45,945 nt of DNA from Elusimicrobiota bacterium. GTDB taxonomy: Bacteria > Elusimicrobiota > UBA5214 > JBBAAG01. Under the pieces are notes generated by a model. It was not told where the DNA came from. It saw only the letters and a list, made by a program, of their open reading frames with translations, and made no database searches. Below are positions 15,591 to 26,068 of this stretch, in pieces (the stretch's first letter is position 1; each line of letters starts with the position of its first letter). The stretch lies in contig JBBAAG010000015.1 in the NCBI GenBank assembly GCA_041658405.1, positions 1 to 45,945 on the forward strand. Direction: 5' to 3'. The translations under genes were made by a program, and so were the position numbers.

Positions 15591-16367
15591 TTATTTTTTC
15601 AATAAATCCATGTCTATAATACTATCTAACACACCGTTATTTGTAGTATCGGTAATCATTGGCGTGACGGACACATATCCTTTTTCAACAGTTGTAATAT
15701 CGCTGTTAATGACGCTCTTACCGCTAACATACCTTCCCATCAACCAATAAACATCTGTGCCCCTCGGATTTTTGGTCACACATATTTTGTTGTCATATAC
15801 ACGTTTTCCAAGCTTTGTAAAACATATCCCTTTTAGTTTCCCTGTTTTGACCGTGATATTAGGAACGTTAATATTCCATAACTTACACCCGGTTTTTTTG
15901 CTTAACACCAATAAGTTTGAAACAACCTTCTTAACAACATCACCGGCTGGTTTATAATTCTGAAAATTATCATTATCGCATACCAACGACACCGCTATTC
16001 CGGGAATATTCAATAAAACACTTTCCCGTGCCGCTGCAACAGTACCTGAATATAGCACATCCTCACCCATATTCGCGCCATAATTAATCCCCGAGAGAAT
16101 TAAGTCAAACTTAACTTTTTTGTAAATCTCAAGCACTCCCAGCCTAACGCAATCCGCCGGAGTACCGGTTATCTTAAACAACCTAGAATTCTCACGGGTA
16201 ATAAACACAGGATATTTTAAATTCAAACTATGACTAACCGAACTATTCTGATAATCCGGAGCAACAGTATACACACTTGCCACTTTTTGCAAGGATGATA
16301 CAAGAACCTTCAATCCTACAGCATCAAATCCATCATCATTTGTGACTAAAACATTAATTTTTTTCAT
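15591..16367 (-). CDS. surE: 5'-nucleotidase SurE
   Basis: A 258-residue protein starting with KINVLVTNDDGFDAVG; the NDDG motif (Asp11, Asp12) binds the divalent metal. GTPADCVRLG and SGINYGANMGEDVLYSGTVAAARE are further family motifs with the metal-binding Asn. SurE removes phosphate from nucleoside monophosphates and is linked to stationary-phase survival in other bacteria. It overlaps the end of murG by 14 bases, so it is part of the cell-wall operon, which is not its usual place beside pcm and rpoS. Confidence 0.94.
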   Translation of the reverse strand: MKKINVLVTNDDGFDAVGLKVLVSSLQKVASVYTVAPDYQNSSVSHSLNLKYPVFITRENSRLFKITGTPADCVRLGVLEIYKKVKFDLILSGINYGANMGEDVLYSGTVAAARESVLLNIPGIAVSLVCDNDNFQNYKPAGDVVKKVVSNLLVLSKKTGCKLWNINVPNITVKTGKLKGICFTKLGKRVYDNKICVTKNPRGTDVYWLMGRYVSGKSVINSDITTVEKGYVSVTPMITDTTNNGVLDSIIDMDLLKK

Positions 16368-17484
16368 TTTTCCTCAAAAAAACCAATTCATCAACAATAT
16401 CGGCTACACCATTCCTCCCGTCAGGGAATTTATACATATTATACTTCATTACAACAGCATTTACATCAATCCCGTTGAGCACCTTTTCTATGAAACCCGA
16501 AAACATGCGTTCATTAAACTCATTATCACGCACAGTTTCCGCAACTCCGTGGGAAGTATACCATTGCGCATTATGCCACTGATGATCATTTGTAGCGTAT
16601 GGATATGGTACCAGTAACGCATATTTTTTGTAAACACATAATTCAGCAAGCGTACTCCCTCCTGCACGAGAGAGCACAACATCCGCTGCTGTATACATTT
16701 TATCCATCTCAGCGCTTCTCTCCAAAACCACAACTTTTGTTTTAATACCGTCATACACTTTTTTTATATGCTCATAATCCTTACTACCTGTAAGATGTAT
16801 AACCTGTAGATTATCCTGTAATCCATTATCATTTTTAACTATATACCCGCTTACTACATTATTAATATTCCCAGCACCAAGACTTCCTCCAAACACAAGA
16901 ACAGTCTTTGTTTCAGCACGTAAACCCAGTTCTTCACGCACTTTTTCACTCTCCCAAACCTTCATCTCACGTATCGGCGTTCCTGTATACACAAATTTGT
17001 GTTTATTACACCAAAACATTTTTATACTTTCCGGAAACGCAGCGGCTACTATATCCACAAACACTGACAAAACCTTATTTGCCATACCAGGAACATAATT
17101 CTGCTCCTGTACAACAGCAATTCTTCCCTGTATTTTTGCACACAGAAGGGCCGGGAATGATACGTACGCACCCATCCCGACTACTACCTGAGGATTATAA
17201 GAATTCAAAAATCTTGACACCCCCACAAAACCGGCAATCATCTTAAATCCAAAAGTAAATAACCCGAAACTTAATTTCCGGGGTAATCCTATGACATCAA
17301 TCTCGTGAAATTCAAACCCATAAGATTTAACAACGTGCAACCCCTGATCGTTTTTCTTTACAACAAAAACTACACGGTAACCCCGTTTTTGCAGTTCAAC
17401 TCCCACTGCAATCCCGGGAAATAAATGCCCGCCGGTTCCTCCCGCTGCAATAACTACGCGTTTACCATCTTCTTCCGCGCGCAC
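16354..17484 (-). CDS. murG: MurG, undecaprenyl-PP-MurNAc-pentapeptide N-acetylglucosaminyltransferase
   Basis: A 376-residue glycosyltransferase that adds GlcNAc to lipid I to make lipid II at the inner face of the membrane. The N-terminal GGTGGHLFPG (residues 15-24) is the first G-loop. VFGGSLGAGNIN is the third, and DVVLSRAGGSTLAEL contains the donor-binding region. The frame opens with a GTG at 17484, giving 8 residues before the usual start; no better ATG exists in frame. It overlaps ftsW by 23 bases. Confidence 0.95.
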   Translation of the reverse strand: MRAEEDGKRVVIAAGGTGGHLFPGIAVGVELQKRGYRVVFVVKKNDQGLHVVKSYGFEFHEIDVIGLPRKLSFGLFTFGFKMIAGFVGVSRFLNSYNPQVVVGMGAYVSFPALLCAKIQGRIAVVQEQNYVPGMANKVLSVFVDIVAAAFPESIKMFWCNKHKFVYTGTPIREMKVWESEKVREELGLRAETKTVLVFGGSLGAGNINNVVSGYIVKNDNGLQDNLQVIHLTGSKDYEHIKKVYDGIKTKVVVLERSAEMDKMYTAADVVLSRAGGSTLAELCVYKKYALLVPYPYATNDHQWHNAQWYTSHGVAETVRDNEFNERMFSGFIEKVLNGIDVNAVVMKYNMYKFPDGRNGVADIVDELVFLRKNEKN

Positions 17485-18601
17485 TTAATGCCAACCCTTT
17501 CTTCTTCTTACTTTCCCAACCCGATATATTCAACAAAATTCCTACCATACAACACGTAATTGCAAGTGAAGTCCCGCCGAATGATATAAACGGCAATGGC
17601 AACCCTTTTGTCGGCGCGCAACCTGTTACTACCGCGAGATTAAACAACGCCTGGAATACAATTGACACCGTCACCCCAACCGCCACTAACTGCCCAAACG
17701 CATCCTTTGCTTCAATCGCAATTTTCCACCCGCCATACGCGATTGAAATAAACAAAAGAAGGATCATCAATGATCCCAGTAATCCCATTTCTTCAGCAAA
17801 TATCGGGAAAATAAAATCTGTATGGCGTTCCGGCAAAAACGCGTATCTTAACACACTTTTCCCTAACCCTCTACCCAATAACCCGCCGGAACCCACTGCG
17901 CATAACGCCTGGTCAAGCTGGTACCCGGTCTTAAGATCAACACCCTGTGTATTACCAAACAAAATACCTATAAACGATAATACACGCATTACCCTGTAGG
18001 GTTTTGAGATCAATGCCGCTAATCCGGCAATCACGGCAACAGACCCTACTATCATCAACACCTTTTTCGGTAACCCAGCGACGTATAATAGTATAACACC
18101 GGTAAAACATATAAGCATCGGTGTCCCAAGGTCAGGCTCCAGTAAAATCAATCCCATTGTCCCAACCCATACAGACAACAGCGGCCACATTTTTGTTAAA
18201 TCAGTAATAGTACTCTTATGCCTGTCAAAGTAACTCGCAAAATATAGTATCATAACAAACTTAGCAAGTTCTGACGGTTGAAAACTTAACCCTGCCAACC
18301 GGAACCATCTTTTCGCACCTAGTACCGACTTCCCAAAAATTAAAACTAACCCTAACAAAACCAGTGTCCCTATTGCAATATACAACATTTTATCGTTAAA
18401 GAAATGATAATCAATTCTGCTGAATATTCCTATACACACAAGCCCTACAAATATCCATATAAGATGTTTGCGGAGATACATTGTAGAATCAGCGGAGATG
18501 AACGCACTAGCTGAATACACAACCGCAGCGCCTATCGCCATTAATACCAACGCCGGGATAAATACTAGGTACCCGTTTTCCTGCGAACTTGCTCGGCTCA
18601 T
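17462..18601 (-). CDS. ftsW: FtsW, septal peptidoglycan glycosyltransferase (SEDS family)
   Basis: A 379-residue, ten-helix SEDS protein that polymerises lipid II at the division site together with FtsI. Visible family motifs are KRWFRLAGLSFQPSELAKF, LLEPDLGTPMLI (with the catalytic Asp), GGLLGRGLGKSVLRYAFLPERHTDFIFPIFAEEMG and LPFISFGGTSL. Position between murD and murG identifies it as FtsW and not RodA. It overlaps murD by 4 bases. Confidence 0.95.
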   Translation of the reverse strand: MSRASSQENGYLVFIPALVLMAIGAAVVYSASAFISADSTMYLRKHLIWIFVGLVCIGIFSRIDYHFFNDKMLYIAIGTLVLLGLVLIFGKSVLGAKRWFRLAGLSFQPSELAKFVMILYFASYFDRHKSTITDLTKMWPLLSVWVGTMGLILLEPDLGTPMLICFTGVILLYVAGLPKKVLMIVGSVAVIAGLAALISKPYRVMRVLSFIGILFGNTQGVDLKTGYQLDQALCAVGSGGLLGRGLGKSVLRYAFLPERHTDFIFPIFAEEMGLLGSLMILLLFISIAYGGWKIAIEAKDAFGQLVAVGVTVSIVFQALFNLAVVTGCAPTKGLPLPFISFGGTSLAITCCMVGILLNISGWESKKKKGLALSARGRRW

Positions 18602-19986
18602 AACCTATTAACCAACTCCTTAAACACTTTTCCCCGATGTTCATAATCACTAAACTGATCAAATGACGCGCAAGCCGGGGATAATAAAACGACATCACCC
18701 GGTAACGCATTTACATGAGCGTACTCTACCGCACCGGTTAATGTTTTGCACATCACCGTTGGGACAATATGCCCTAATTCCCCGGAAATAATCCTCGCTG
18801 CTTCTCCTATTAACAATACACTCTTAACCCTGTTTTTTATTAACCCCATTAACGGCTTATACGGGCTACCCTTATCCTGCCCACCCATAATGAGAACCAC
18901 ATTTTTTTTAAAACTTTCCAATGCAACCACCACAGAATCAACATTTGTAGCTTTTGAATCGTTATAATACTTCACTCCGTGAAGTTCACGCACAAATTCT
19001 ATCCTATGCTCAACTCCCTCAAAGGTATTAACAGTTTTTGAGACAACCTTTTCATCAAACCCTAACGCCAACCCAACTGACGTAGCTGCGAGTATATTTG
19101 AAACATTATGCATCCCCGGAATAACCGGCGATAAATTAAACTCATACTGCTTATCCCTGAAAATACCAACCGCCTTACTATCGGAATACCACAACCCCTG
19201 TTTTTGTGGAGTTTCACAACTGAAAAACAATACTTCAGAATCAATCTTATCAGCAACCCTGCGACAATACTGGTCATCATAATTAAGTACAGCAAAATGC
19301 TTGCCATTACTTTTATGATTATCAAACACTTTTTGTTTTATCTCTGCATATCTATCCATAGTCCCGTGACGTTTAAGATGATCCGGGGTCAGGTTCATCA
19401 GTACTCCGACTTTCGGGCAGAACGTTGAGCATAATTCAAGCTGATAACTTGATACTTCAATTATAAGCACAGTAGATTCAGTTACCTGTTCAACAATCCC
19501 GGATAACGGTGTACCTATATTCCCCGCACAGAGCACATTATCATACCCCATATTCTTTGATTGCCCGGGATTAATAGCATCCCTGAAAATACGGTCAATT
19601 AGTGTTGTGGTTGTAGTTTTACCATTAGTCCCCGTTATTGCCACAGCATACGCAGGGCTTATCAACCTCCACGCAAACTCAAGTTCCGCCATAACCTCCA
19701 CCCCGTGTTTACCCGCATTTACTACAACCTCACTACACGCAGGCACACCGGGTGATACTATCATGATATCACATTCAAACAGTTTGTTACTATGCCCCCC
19801 GAACTCAAGGTATACTTCAGGGTTAACTTTACCAATAACCTGCCGTAATTCCTGTTCCGGCTTATTATCGCTTAACAACACCTTCGCGCCATATTTAACA
19901 CATAAATTCGCAGCATCAATCCCGCTTTTAGCCGCACCAAGAACGCTTATACGTTTACCTTTTAAACCTGCCATCTTATTTCCCAT
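18598..19986 (-). CDS. murD: MurD, UDP-MurNAc-L-Ala:D-glutamate ligase
   Basis: A 462-residue Mur ligase adding D-Glu to UDP-MurNAc-L-Ala in the cytoplasm. It has the N-terminal Rossmann part (ISVLGAAKSGIDAA), the ATP loop GTNGKTTTT (about 119-127) and the C-terminal YNDSKATNVDS and LSPACASFDQFSDYEHRGKVF, which are MurD-specific. AAGGA lies four bases before the ATG at 19986; a second ATG is four codons inside. It starts 18 bases after mraY. Confidence 0.96.
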   Translation of the reverse strand: MGNKMAGLKGKRISVLGAAKSGIDAANLCVKYGAKVLLSDNKPEQELRQVIGKVNPEVYLEFGGHSNKLFECDIMIVSPGVPACSEVVVNAGKHGVEVMAELEFAWRLISPAYAVAITGTNGKTTTTTLIDRIFRDAINPGQSKNMGYDNVLCAGNIGTPLSGIVEQVTESTVLIIEVSSYQLELCSTFCPKVGVLMNLTPDHLKRHGTMDRYAEIKQKVFDNHKSNGKHFAVLNYDDQYCRRVADKIDSEVLFFSCETPQKQGLWYSDSKAVGIFRDKQYEFNLSPVIPGMHNVSNILAATSVGLALGFDEKVVSKTVNTFEGVEHRIEFVRELHGVKYYNDSKATNVDSVVVALESFKKNVVLIMGGQDKGSPYKPLMGLIKNRVKSVLLIGEAARIISGELGHIVPTVMCKTLTGAVEYAHVNALPGDVVLLSPACASFDQFSDYEHRGKVFKELVNRL

Positions 19987-20004
19987 AAAATCCTTAATTT
20001 CAGA

Positions 20005-21090
20005 TTATCTGATCTTTAACGATCCAAGAGCAATTAAGCAAAATATTATTGCAATAATCCAAAACCGTATGGTAACTTTATTCTCCGCCCATCCTTTAAG
20101 CTCAAAATGATGATGTAACGGTGCCATCCTGAACACCCGTTTCCCAAACCGCCGGAATGAATATACCTGTATTACTACTGACATAATCTCAATAAGAAAA
20201 ACAGCGCCTACCAGAACAATAATAACTTCCTGTTTTACGCATAACGCCGTTACTCCCAGCATACCTCCGATAAACAATGACCCGGTATCACCCATAAACA
20301 CTTCCGCCGGATGTGCGTTATACCACAAAAACCCTAACCCCGCCCCGATAAACGCAGCAAGATAAATCGCAAGTTCACTAGCATCACGTACCGGTATAAT
20401 TCTTAAATATGCCGCGAATTTTGCATTACCCGCAAAATACGAAAATATCAGATACGCCACCGCGGAGATCATTGCTACTCCGATTGCCAACCCATCAAGC
20501 CCATCGGTAAGATTCACAGCATTTGACGCGCTTATGATCAACAACATAGAAAAAAACAGGTATATAAATCCAAGTTCCAGAAATACGTCTTTTAGATACG
20601 GTATATTGATTGTTGTGGTAAAATCAGTATTTGGCGGATAAAAAAATAAATACGTTGTTACCCCCAATGCCAGTAGAAACTGTACCACCATTTTCCCCGC
20701 CGGAGGAACGCCTTTAACATTCTTGCGGGTAAGTTTAAGGTAATCATCATAAAAACCAAGCGCGCCAAGCACCAAGGTTGTTATCAATATCAACCACGTG
20801 AACCTATTATCCCACCGCGCCCATAAAAGTGTTGATACTACCAGCGATAACAGTATAAGCAACCCGCCCATAGTAGGCGTCCCGGATTTTTGCAGATGTG
20901 TCTGCGGGCCGTCAGTACGGATAGTCTGCGTGAACTTCCAATCTTTTAACTTCTTAATAACCCACGGCCCTAAGATAAACGAGATTATCAGTGCTGTCAA
21001 TAACGCGCCGCTTGAACGAAAAGTTATGTACTGGAAAATATTAAATCCCGATACTACTTGTTTCAGAGGATATAATAAGTGGTATAACAT
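20005..21090 (-). CDS. mraY: MraY, phospho-MurNAc-pentapeptide transferase
   Basis: A 361-residue, ten-helix enzyme that joins UDP-MurNAc-pentapeptide to undecaprenyl phosphate to form lipid I. The conserved aspartate region FYDDYLK, NAVNLTDGLDGLAIG and the histidine-rich MAPLHHHFELKGWAENKVTIRFW are all present. A good AAGGGAG sequence precedes the ATG. It follows murF by 21 bases. Confidence 0.97.
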   Translation of the reverse strand: MLYHLLYPLKQVVSGFNIFQYITFRSSGALLTALIISFILGPWVIKKLKDWKFTQTIRTDGPQTHLQKSGTPTMGGLLILLSLVVSTLLWARWDNRFTWLILITTLVLGALGFYDDYLKLTRKNVKGVPPAGKMVVQFLLALGVTTYLFFYPPNTDFTTTINIPYLKDVFLELGFIYLFFSMLLIISASNAVNLTDGLDGLAIGVAMISAVAYLIFSYFAGNAKFAAYLRIIPVRDASELAIYLAAFIGAGLGFLWYNAHPAEVFMGDTGSLFIGGMLGVTALCVKQEVIIVLVGAVFLIEIMSVVIQVYSFRRFGKRVFRMAPLHHHFELKGWAENKVTIRFWIIAIIFCLIALGSLKIR

Positions 21091-21111
21091 AATAAATCTC
21101 CCTTTTGTATT

Positions 21112-22497
21112 TTACTTAATACTTTCCACAACTTTTTCTAACTCCAACAACCTCGATCCTTTCACTAACACCACAACCCCGGGAGTAAGTTCCTTAATAA
21201 GATCCCTTGATAACTCATCTTTTTCACTGTATAACTTCCATGATCTCCCAAGCTTGCCTAACTCCTCACCAATCAACCCGGCGTTTTTGCCGTATAACAA
21301 AGTATTCTGTACTTTCAATGCCCCTATAAACAACCCTATTTCTCGATGCTCTTTTTCCGCGCTGTCACCGAGTTCCAGCATCTCACCAAGGACAAGCACA
21401 ATCTTTTTCCCGGCATATTTATCTTTCACCGCGGCAATTGATTTTTTCATTGAGTCAGGATTTGCGTTATAACAATCAACCACAATTACAGCGCCTGACT
21501 TATGAACCACAACTTCCTGCCGTAATTTGGGCAACTCTAAATTTACCAACGCACGTTCAACAACATCCGCCCTAATCCCTGCAGCATACGCACAGCTAAC
21601 TGCGGATACAAGATTTGCGATATTATGCTCCCCCCACAACGGCACATCAAAATTAATAACGTCTATACCATATGCAACTTTACCGCTACACCCTCCGATA
21701 TCTTCATTAACCTTGCTTTCAATCAAATGCACATCTGCCATAACGTTTATCACAGAATAAGTTACTTTTCTTATATCCCCGCGTAGAACGTATCCCGCTA
21801 ACCGTTTGTCATCAATATTAACGACCGCAGTACCGCCGTGTTTTATGTTATTAAATAATTCACATTTTTCTTTTAAAACACCTTCTTCATCAATAAAAGC
21901 CTCAAGATGCGCACGCCCGATATTTGTTATGACTCCGATATCCGGTAGCGCTATTTTTGCCAGCATCGATACTTCCCCGAAATGATTAGTCCCGATTTCC
22001 AGCACACAGTATTTAGTGTTATTATTCAACCGGCACAGAGTCAAGGGTAGCCCAAGATAATTATTCCAACTGCTCGGATTAACTATTGTGCTACCGTCAA
22101 CTGAAAATATTTTACCCACAAACTCTTTAGTTGTAGTTTTACCATTAGACCCTGTTATCCCGATAACCACCGGCGATACCTGATTACGTAAATATACCGC
22201 AAGTTTTTGTACTGCCACAACAGCATCAGGAACGGAGATGAATGGCTTGGATTTAAGTTTGTCCGCATTCTTTTTCAGCCATTCTTCATCAACAATGACA
22301 GCCACCGCGCCGTTCTCAAATGCTGTATTAATAAATTCATACCCGTCAAACTTTAACCCTTTCACGGGTAGGTATAACGCACTGCCCAGCATCGTACGGG
22401 TATCATGGATAACAGCGTTAACAACAACATTCTCTCCGTTGTTACCAACTTTACCGTTCACGATATCCGCTAACTGCTTTAAACTAAAATATTTCAT
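21112..22497 (-). CDS. murF: MurF, UDP-MurNAc-tripeptide:D-Ala-D-Ala ligase
   Basis: A 461-residue Mur ligase that adds D-Ala-D-Ala to complete the pentapeptide precursor. The ATP loop is GITGSNGKTTTK (113-124). LEIGTNHFGEVSMLAKIALPDIGVITNIGRAHLE is the characteristic MurF stretch. The C-terminal domain contains VVDCYNANPDSMK. It overlaps murE by 4 bases. Confidence 0.96.
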   Translation of the reverse strand: MKYFSLKQLADIVNGKVGNNGENVVVNAVIHDTRTMLGSALYLPVKGLKFDGYEFINTAFENGAVAVIVDEEWLKKNADKLKSKPFISVPDAVVAVQKLAVYLRNQVSPVVIGITGSNGKTTTKEFVGKIFSVDGSTIVNPSSWNNYLGLPLTLCRLNNNTKYCVLEIGTNHFGEVSMLAKIALPDIGVITNIGRAHLEAFIDEEGVLKEKCELFNNIKHGGTAVVNIDDKRLAGYVLRGDIRKVTYSVINVMADVHLIESKVNEDIGGCSGKVAYGIDVINFDVPLWGEHNIANLVSAVSCAYAAGIRADVVERALVNLELPKLRQEVVVHKSGAVIVVDCYNANPDSMKKSIAAVKDKYAGKKIVLVLGEMLELGDSAEKEHREIGLFIGALKVQNTLLYGKNAGLIGEELGKLGRSWKLYSEKDELSRDLIKELTPGVVVLVKGSRLLELEKVVESIK

Positions 22498-23981
22498 ATC
22501 AACCTTCTAAGATACTTAAGCGCAACTTCACGGTCATCAAAATGTATACGTTTATCCTTGAATATCTGATAATTCTCATGCCCTTTTCCTGCGATAAGAA
22601 CAATATCCCCTTCTTTCGCCATTGACAACGCTTCCGCGATAGCATTCTCGCGGTCAATATTAACAATATAGTTTGTGCGGTTGGAACGCTTAATTCCTAC
22701 CTCGATATCAACAACAATTTTCACTGGATCCTCAGTCCTGGGATTATCTGACGTAACCACTGCATAATCGCTTAAACGTACCGCAATCTCACCCATTACC
22801 GGCCGTTTTGTGCGGTCACGGTCACCACCGCAACCAAAAACTGTGATAATACGCTTCTTCGCTACTTTACGCAGTATCCCTAAAACATTCTCCAATGCAT
22901 CCGGTGTATGAGCGTAATCAACAAATACAGAATATTTTTGTCCCGCATCGACAGTTTCCAACCTACCTGGTACAGCTGTCATATGTTTTATACCATCAAT
23001 AATTTTTTTTTCCTCAATCCCGAGACACATCCCCGCACCCCAAGCAGCAAGGATATTATAAACATTATGCTGCCCGATTAACGGGGTATCTACAGATATT
23101 TCCTTACCTGTAATAGAATTAACAATCACAAACCTTGTATTCTTATCACCATACTCAACATGTTTTACGTTCAATTCTGCGTTACCATTATTTATCGAGT
23201 AAGTAAGTAATGTAATTTTGTTATTTTCAGCAATAAGAGCTAAACGTTTACCGTAAGGATCATCAATATTAATCACGGCGTACCGGCATTTAGGAGTACT
23301 ACCCTTACTCTTAAACAACACACTCTTTGCCAGGAAATAGGTTTCCATATCTTTATGATAATCCAGGTGATCAGGTGTAAGATTTGTAAAAACGGACACA
23401 TCAAAATCATCGTTATAAACCCTTGTCTGGTCAAGTGAATGAGAAGACACCTCAGCAATCACGGTATTCACACCTGCTTTTATCATCTCTGAAATTATAC
23501 GGTAAAACTCAATTGATTCCGGTGTGGTATTCTTTGAATCACACACATTACCTTTCCACCTGTAATTAATGGTACCGATCACTCCGGGCACCAACCCCGC
23601 AGAGGATACGATACTCTCAAGCAAATATGTTATTGTAGTTTTACCGTTAGTCCCTGTAATCCCGGCAAGTTTATTATTTTCAACCGTAATCCCATAGAAC
23701 TCCCGCGAGACCGAACACATAGCTTCACGGACATTACTCACCAGCACAACCTCTGCTGGAATGACTCCACAAAAACTACTATGAGCAACAACTGCAATAG
23801 CGCCGTTTTTAACAGCATCGGAAATATACTTCACCCCATCATCTTTAACTCCGGGCACTGCAAAAAAAATATCACCCGGTTTCACCAGCCTGGAATCACA
23901 ACTTAACCCGGAAACTATTTTCCTGGAATCGAACTTACTCTCAGTTTTAACCTTTTTTAATAAATTACCTAGCGCTTGCAT
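22494..23981 (-). CDS. murE: MurE, UDP-MurNAc-dipeptide:meso-diaminopimelate ligase
   Basis: A Mur ligase of about 495 residues with the ATP loop GITGTNGKTTITYLLE. The motif SDNPRTEDP near the C-terminus contains DNPR, which marks enzymes that add meso-diaminopimelate and not lysine, so the wall should be of the DAP type. The frame is open back to 24029, but I place the start at ATG 23981 (MQALGNLLKK): CAGGA lies just upstream and the longer form would overlap ftsI by 65 bases. With this start the overlap is 17 bases. Confidence 0.95.
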   Translation of the reverse strand: MQALGNLLKKVKTESKFDSRKIVSGLSCDSRLVKPGDIFFAVPGVKDDGVKYISDAVKNGAIAVVAHSSFCGVIPAEVVLVSNVREAMCSVSREFYGITVENNKLAGITGTNGKTTITYLLESIVSSAGLVPGVIGTINYRWKGNVCDSKNTTPESIEFYRIISEMIKAGVNTVIAEVSSHSLDQTRVYNDDFDVSVFTNLTPDHLDYHKDMETYFLAKSVLFKSKGSTPKCRYAVINIDDPYGKRLALIAENNKITLLTYSINNGNAELNVKHVEYGDKNTRFVIVNSITGKEISVDTPLIGQHNVYNILAAWGAGMCLGIEEKKIIDGIKHMTAVPGRLETVDAGQKYSVFVDYAHTPDALENVLGILRKVAKKRIITVFGCGGDRDRTKRPVMGEIAVRLSDYAVVTSDNPRTEDPVKIVVDIEVGIKRSNRTNYIVNIDRENAIAEALSMAKEGDIVLIAGKGHENYQIFKDKRIHFDDREVALKYLRRLI

Positions 23982-25788
23982 AATCCTGTTTCCTTGCCAT
24001 CTTGTTTTTTTGTTCAACATACGTACCATCAGGAGAAATATTCCAGTATTCCATCAACTTTTGCGCAATCCTCGCAAAAATCGGCCCTGCTACGCTCCCG
24101 CCGGTATGGTCATACCCCGCAGGTTCATCTAAAACAACAACAATTACCGCTCTAGCCTTTTCAACCGGAAGAAACCCGCAGAACAGCGCATTATACTTTG
24201 TATCAGAATACCTCTTTAACGCAGCTTCATACTTCTGTGCAGTTCCGGTTTTTCCGGCAATTCTATACCCCGGCACCTGTGCTTTTATACCAGTACCTCT
24301 TTGAACAACACTCTCCAATAAACTTGTTACCACTGCGCATGTTTCTGCAGAGATTACTCTTCGTATACGAACAGGCTTACCGGACCAAACAACTTTATCA
24401 GTTTCTGAACAACGTATTTCTTTTAAAATCTGTGGTTCCATCAATACCCCGCCGTTTGCCAGAACAGAATATGCGTTTAACACCTGTATCGCAGTAACAG
24501 CAATTTCCTGCCCAAATGATAATGTCGGCTGAGTAGGCAATCTCCAGCGTTTAGGCTCTTCCAATAATCCGCCACTTTCTCCCGGTAAAAATATTCCCGT
24601 AGGAACATTGAATCCGAACATACATATATATTCATAAAAACTATTTTTATTCAACCTCAACGACAACTTTGCAGTACCAATATTTGACGACACTTCCATC
24701 ACCTGTTGTGCAGTAAGAGCACCCTTTTTTTCGTGATCACTAATAATTCTTGTCTTATGGAACTCCCACTTACCATTCTCACAAAAAACCTTTTCATGTA
24801 TATCCAGTTTTCCTTCTTCCAATAATGCAGAAAATGTTATGGCCTTAAAAACCGAACCCGGTTCAAATACATGCGAAATTGCCGGATTATTCAGTACTTT
24901 AGAATCACGCTGAACATCTTCCGGTGAATAAGACGGTAAACACGCTAACGCAAGGATTTCACCGGTAAACGGCTCTTGCACTACAACAATACCTTTTTTT
25001 GAACGGGTTACGCGCATACCTTCGGCTAATTCGCGTTCCGCAATATACTGCACTTTTTTGTCGATAGTAACCACCACATCATGAGGGGCATCTTCTGTTT
25101 TCTCAATTGGTATAACACTGCCGACATCATTCCCCAGAGCATCCCTAAACCTCATCTGTTTCACAGGCGCGCCTGAAAGAATTTCATCAGCACAAAGTTC
25201 AATCCCGGACGATGGATTTTCTGATTTCATATACCCCACTACATACTGAGCAAGCTGTTTATTAGGATAAAACCGGCGATAAGTATTTTCTTTCTGTAAA
25301 CACTTAAACTGTTTTGTATCCAATCTATCCAACGCACGGCATTCTTCAGGTAAGAGTTGTTTTTTTAGATACACAAACCGCCTGGATTTATCCGATATTT
25401 TTTTGTATACCTCTCCATAGTCAAGATTTAAACACTTACTGAAAACCTCGGCTGATTCTTTCGCATCCCTAACCGCGTTAGTGAGTATCTTACAGGAATA
25501 AGTTGATAGGCTTAACGCCAATTCCTGGTTGTTACGATCCAGAATACTGCCGCGGATTGGGAACCGCACTTCTTTCTTCCTGGTATAATCATCAGCTTTC
25601 CCGCGGTAATGTTTAAACTGTACAACCTGTACGTAAAACAAACGTAATGATATACAGAAAAACGCAAATAAAGTCATTCTCCGAATGAACCGCAGTTTTT
25701 TTAAGTTAACATTTTTTACTGTTTCAGACTTCTCTCCTGAAAACCTGTTAGTACTATACCGTTTTTTGTAATTCATCTGTATATTCAC
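23965..25788 (-). CDS. ftsI: FtsI, septal peptidoglycan transpeptidase (class B PBP)
   Basis: A 607-residue penicillin-binding protein with a single membrane helix (about 37-57), a dimerisation domain beginning at RFPIRGSILDRNNQELA, and a transpeptidase domain. The active-site motifs are SVFK (Ser312 to Lys315), SSN (367-369) and KTG (513-515). No PASTA domains follow. Its place after ftsL supports FtsI over other class B enzymes. It overlaps ftsL by 4 bases. Confidence 0.95.
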   Translation of the reverse strand: MNIQMNYKKRYSTNRFSGEKSETVKNVNLKKLRFIRRMTLFAFFCISLRLFYVQVVQFKHYRGKADDYTRKKEVRFPIRGSILDRNNQELALSLSTYSCKILTNAVRDAKESAEVFSKCLNLDYGEVYKKISDKSRRFVYLKKQLLPEECRALDRLDTKQFKCLQKENTYRRFYPNKQLAQYVVGYMKSENPSSGIELCADEILSGAPVKQMRFRDALGNDVGSVIPIEKTEDAPHDVVVTIDKKVQYIAERELAEGMRVTRSKKGIVVVQEPFTGEILALACLPSYSPEDVQRDSKVLNNPAISHVFEPGSVFKAITFSALLEEGKLDIHEKVFCENGKWEFHKTRIISDHEKKGALTAQQVMEVSSNIGTAKLSLRLNKNSFYEYICMFGFNVPTGIFLPGESGGLLEEPKRWRLPTQPTLSFGQEIAVTAIQVLNAYSVLANGGVLMEPQILKEIRCSETDKVVWSGKPVRIRRVISAETCAVVTSLLESVVQRGTGIKAQVPGYRIAGKTGTAQKYEAALKRYSDTKYNALFCGFLPVEKARAVIVVVLDEPAGYDHTGGSVAGPIFARIAQKLMEYWNISPDGTYVEQKNKMARKQDYASAR

Positions 25789-26051
25789 TTACTCTTCAAC
25801 TTAAGAATTACCACTTCACTTCCCTTCGGTTCGATCATTCCAAACTTTTCCTTTGCAATTTTTTCTATCCGCCCGGGATCCCTTAACTCATCAAGTTGTA
25901 TTCTTAAATACTTATTATTATTCTCAACATTAGCTATTCTTTTACAGATAGAACTTACGTCATTCCCTAACCGTACAGACTCAACCTGTGTCCACACAAC
26001 AGTTACGAGTATGCTTACGAACAAAGCAAAGTACAGGATGTTCTTCAGCAT
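25785..26051 (-). CDS. ftsL: FtsL/DivIC-like septum protein
   Basis: An 88-residue protein with one helix (about 4-20), then a short coiled coil around residues 28-58, and ELRDPGRIEKIAKEKFGMIEPK, which resembles FtsL and DivIC-type proteins. It would join the FtsQ-FtsL-FtsB group that activates FtsW-FtsI. The family is poorly conserved, and the assignment rests mainly on size, layout and the position between rsmH and ftsI. Confidence 0.82.
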   Translation of the reverse strand: MLKNILYFALFVSILVTVVWTQVESVRLGNDVSSICKRIANVENNNKYLRIQLDELRDPGRIEKIAKEKFGMIEPKGSEVVILKLKSK

Positions 26052-26068
26052 TTATTTGTTAATACCGT

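Noticed and set aside
23982..24029. Upstream extension of MurE by 16 residues
   Set aside because: It would overlap ftsI by 65 bases and lacks a better ribosome-binding site than the ATG at 23981.
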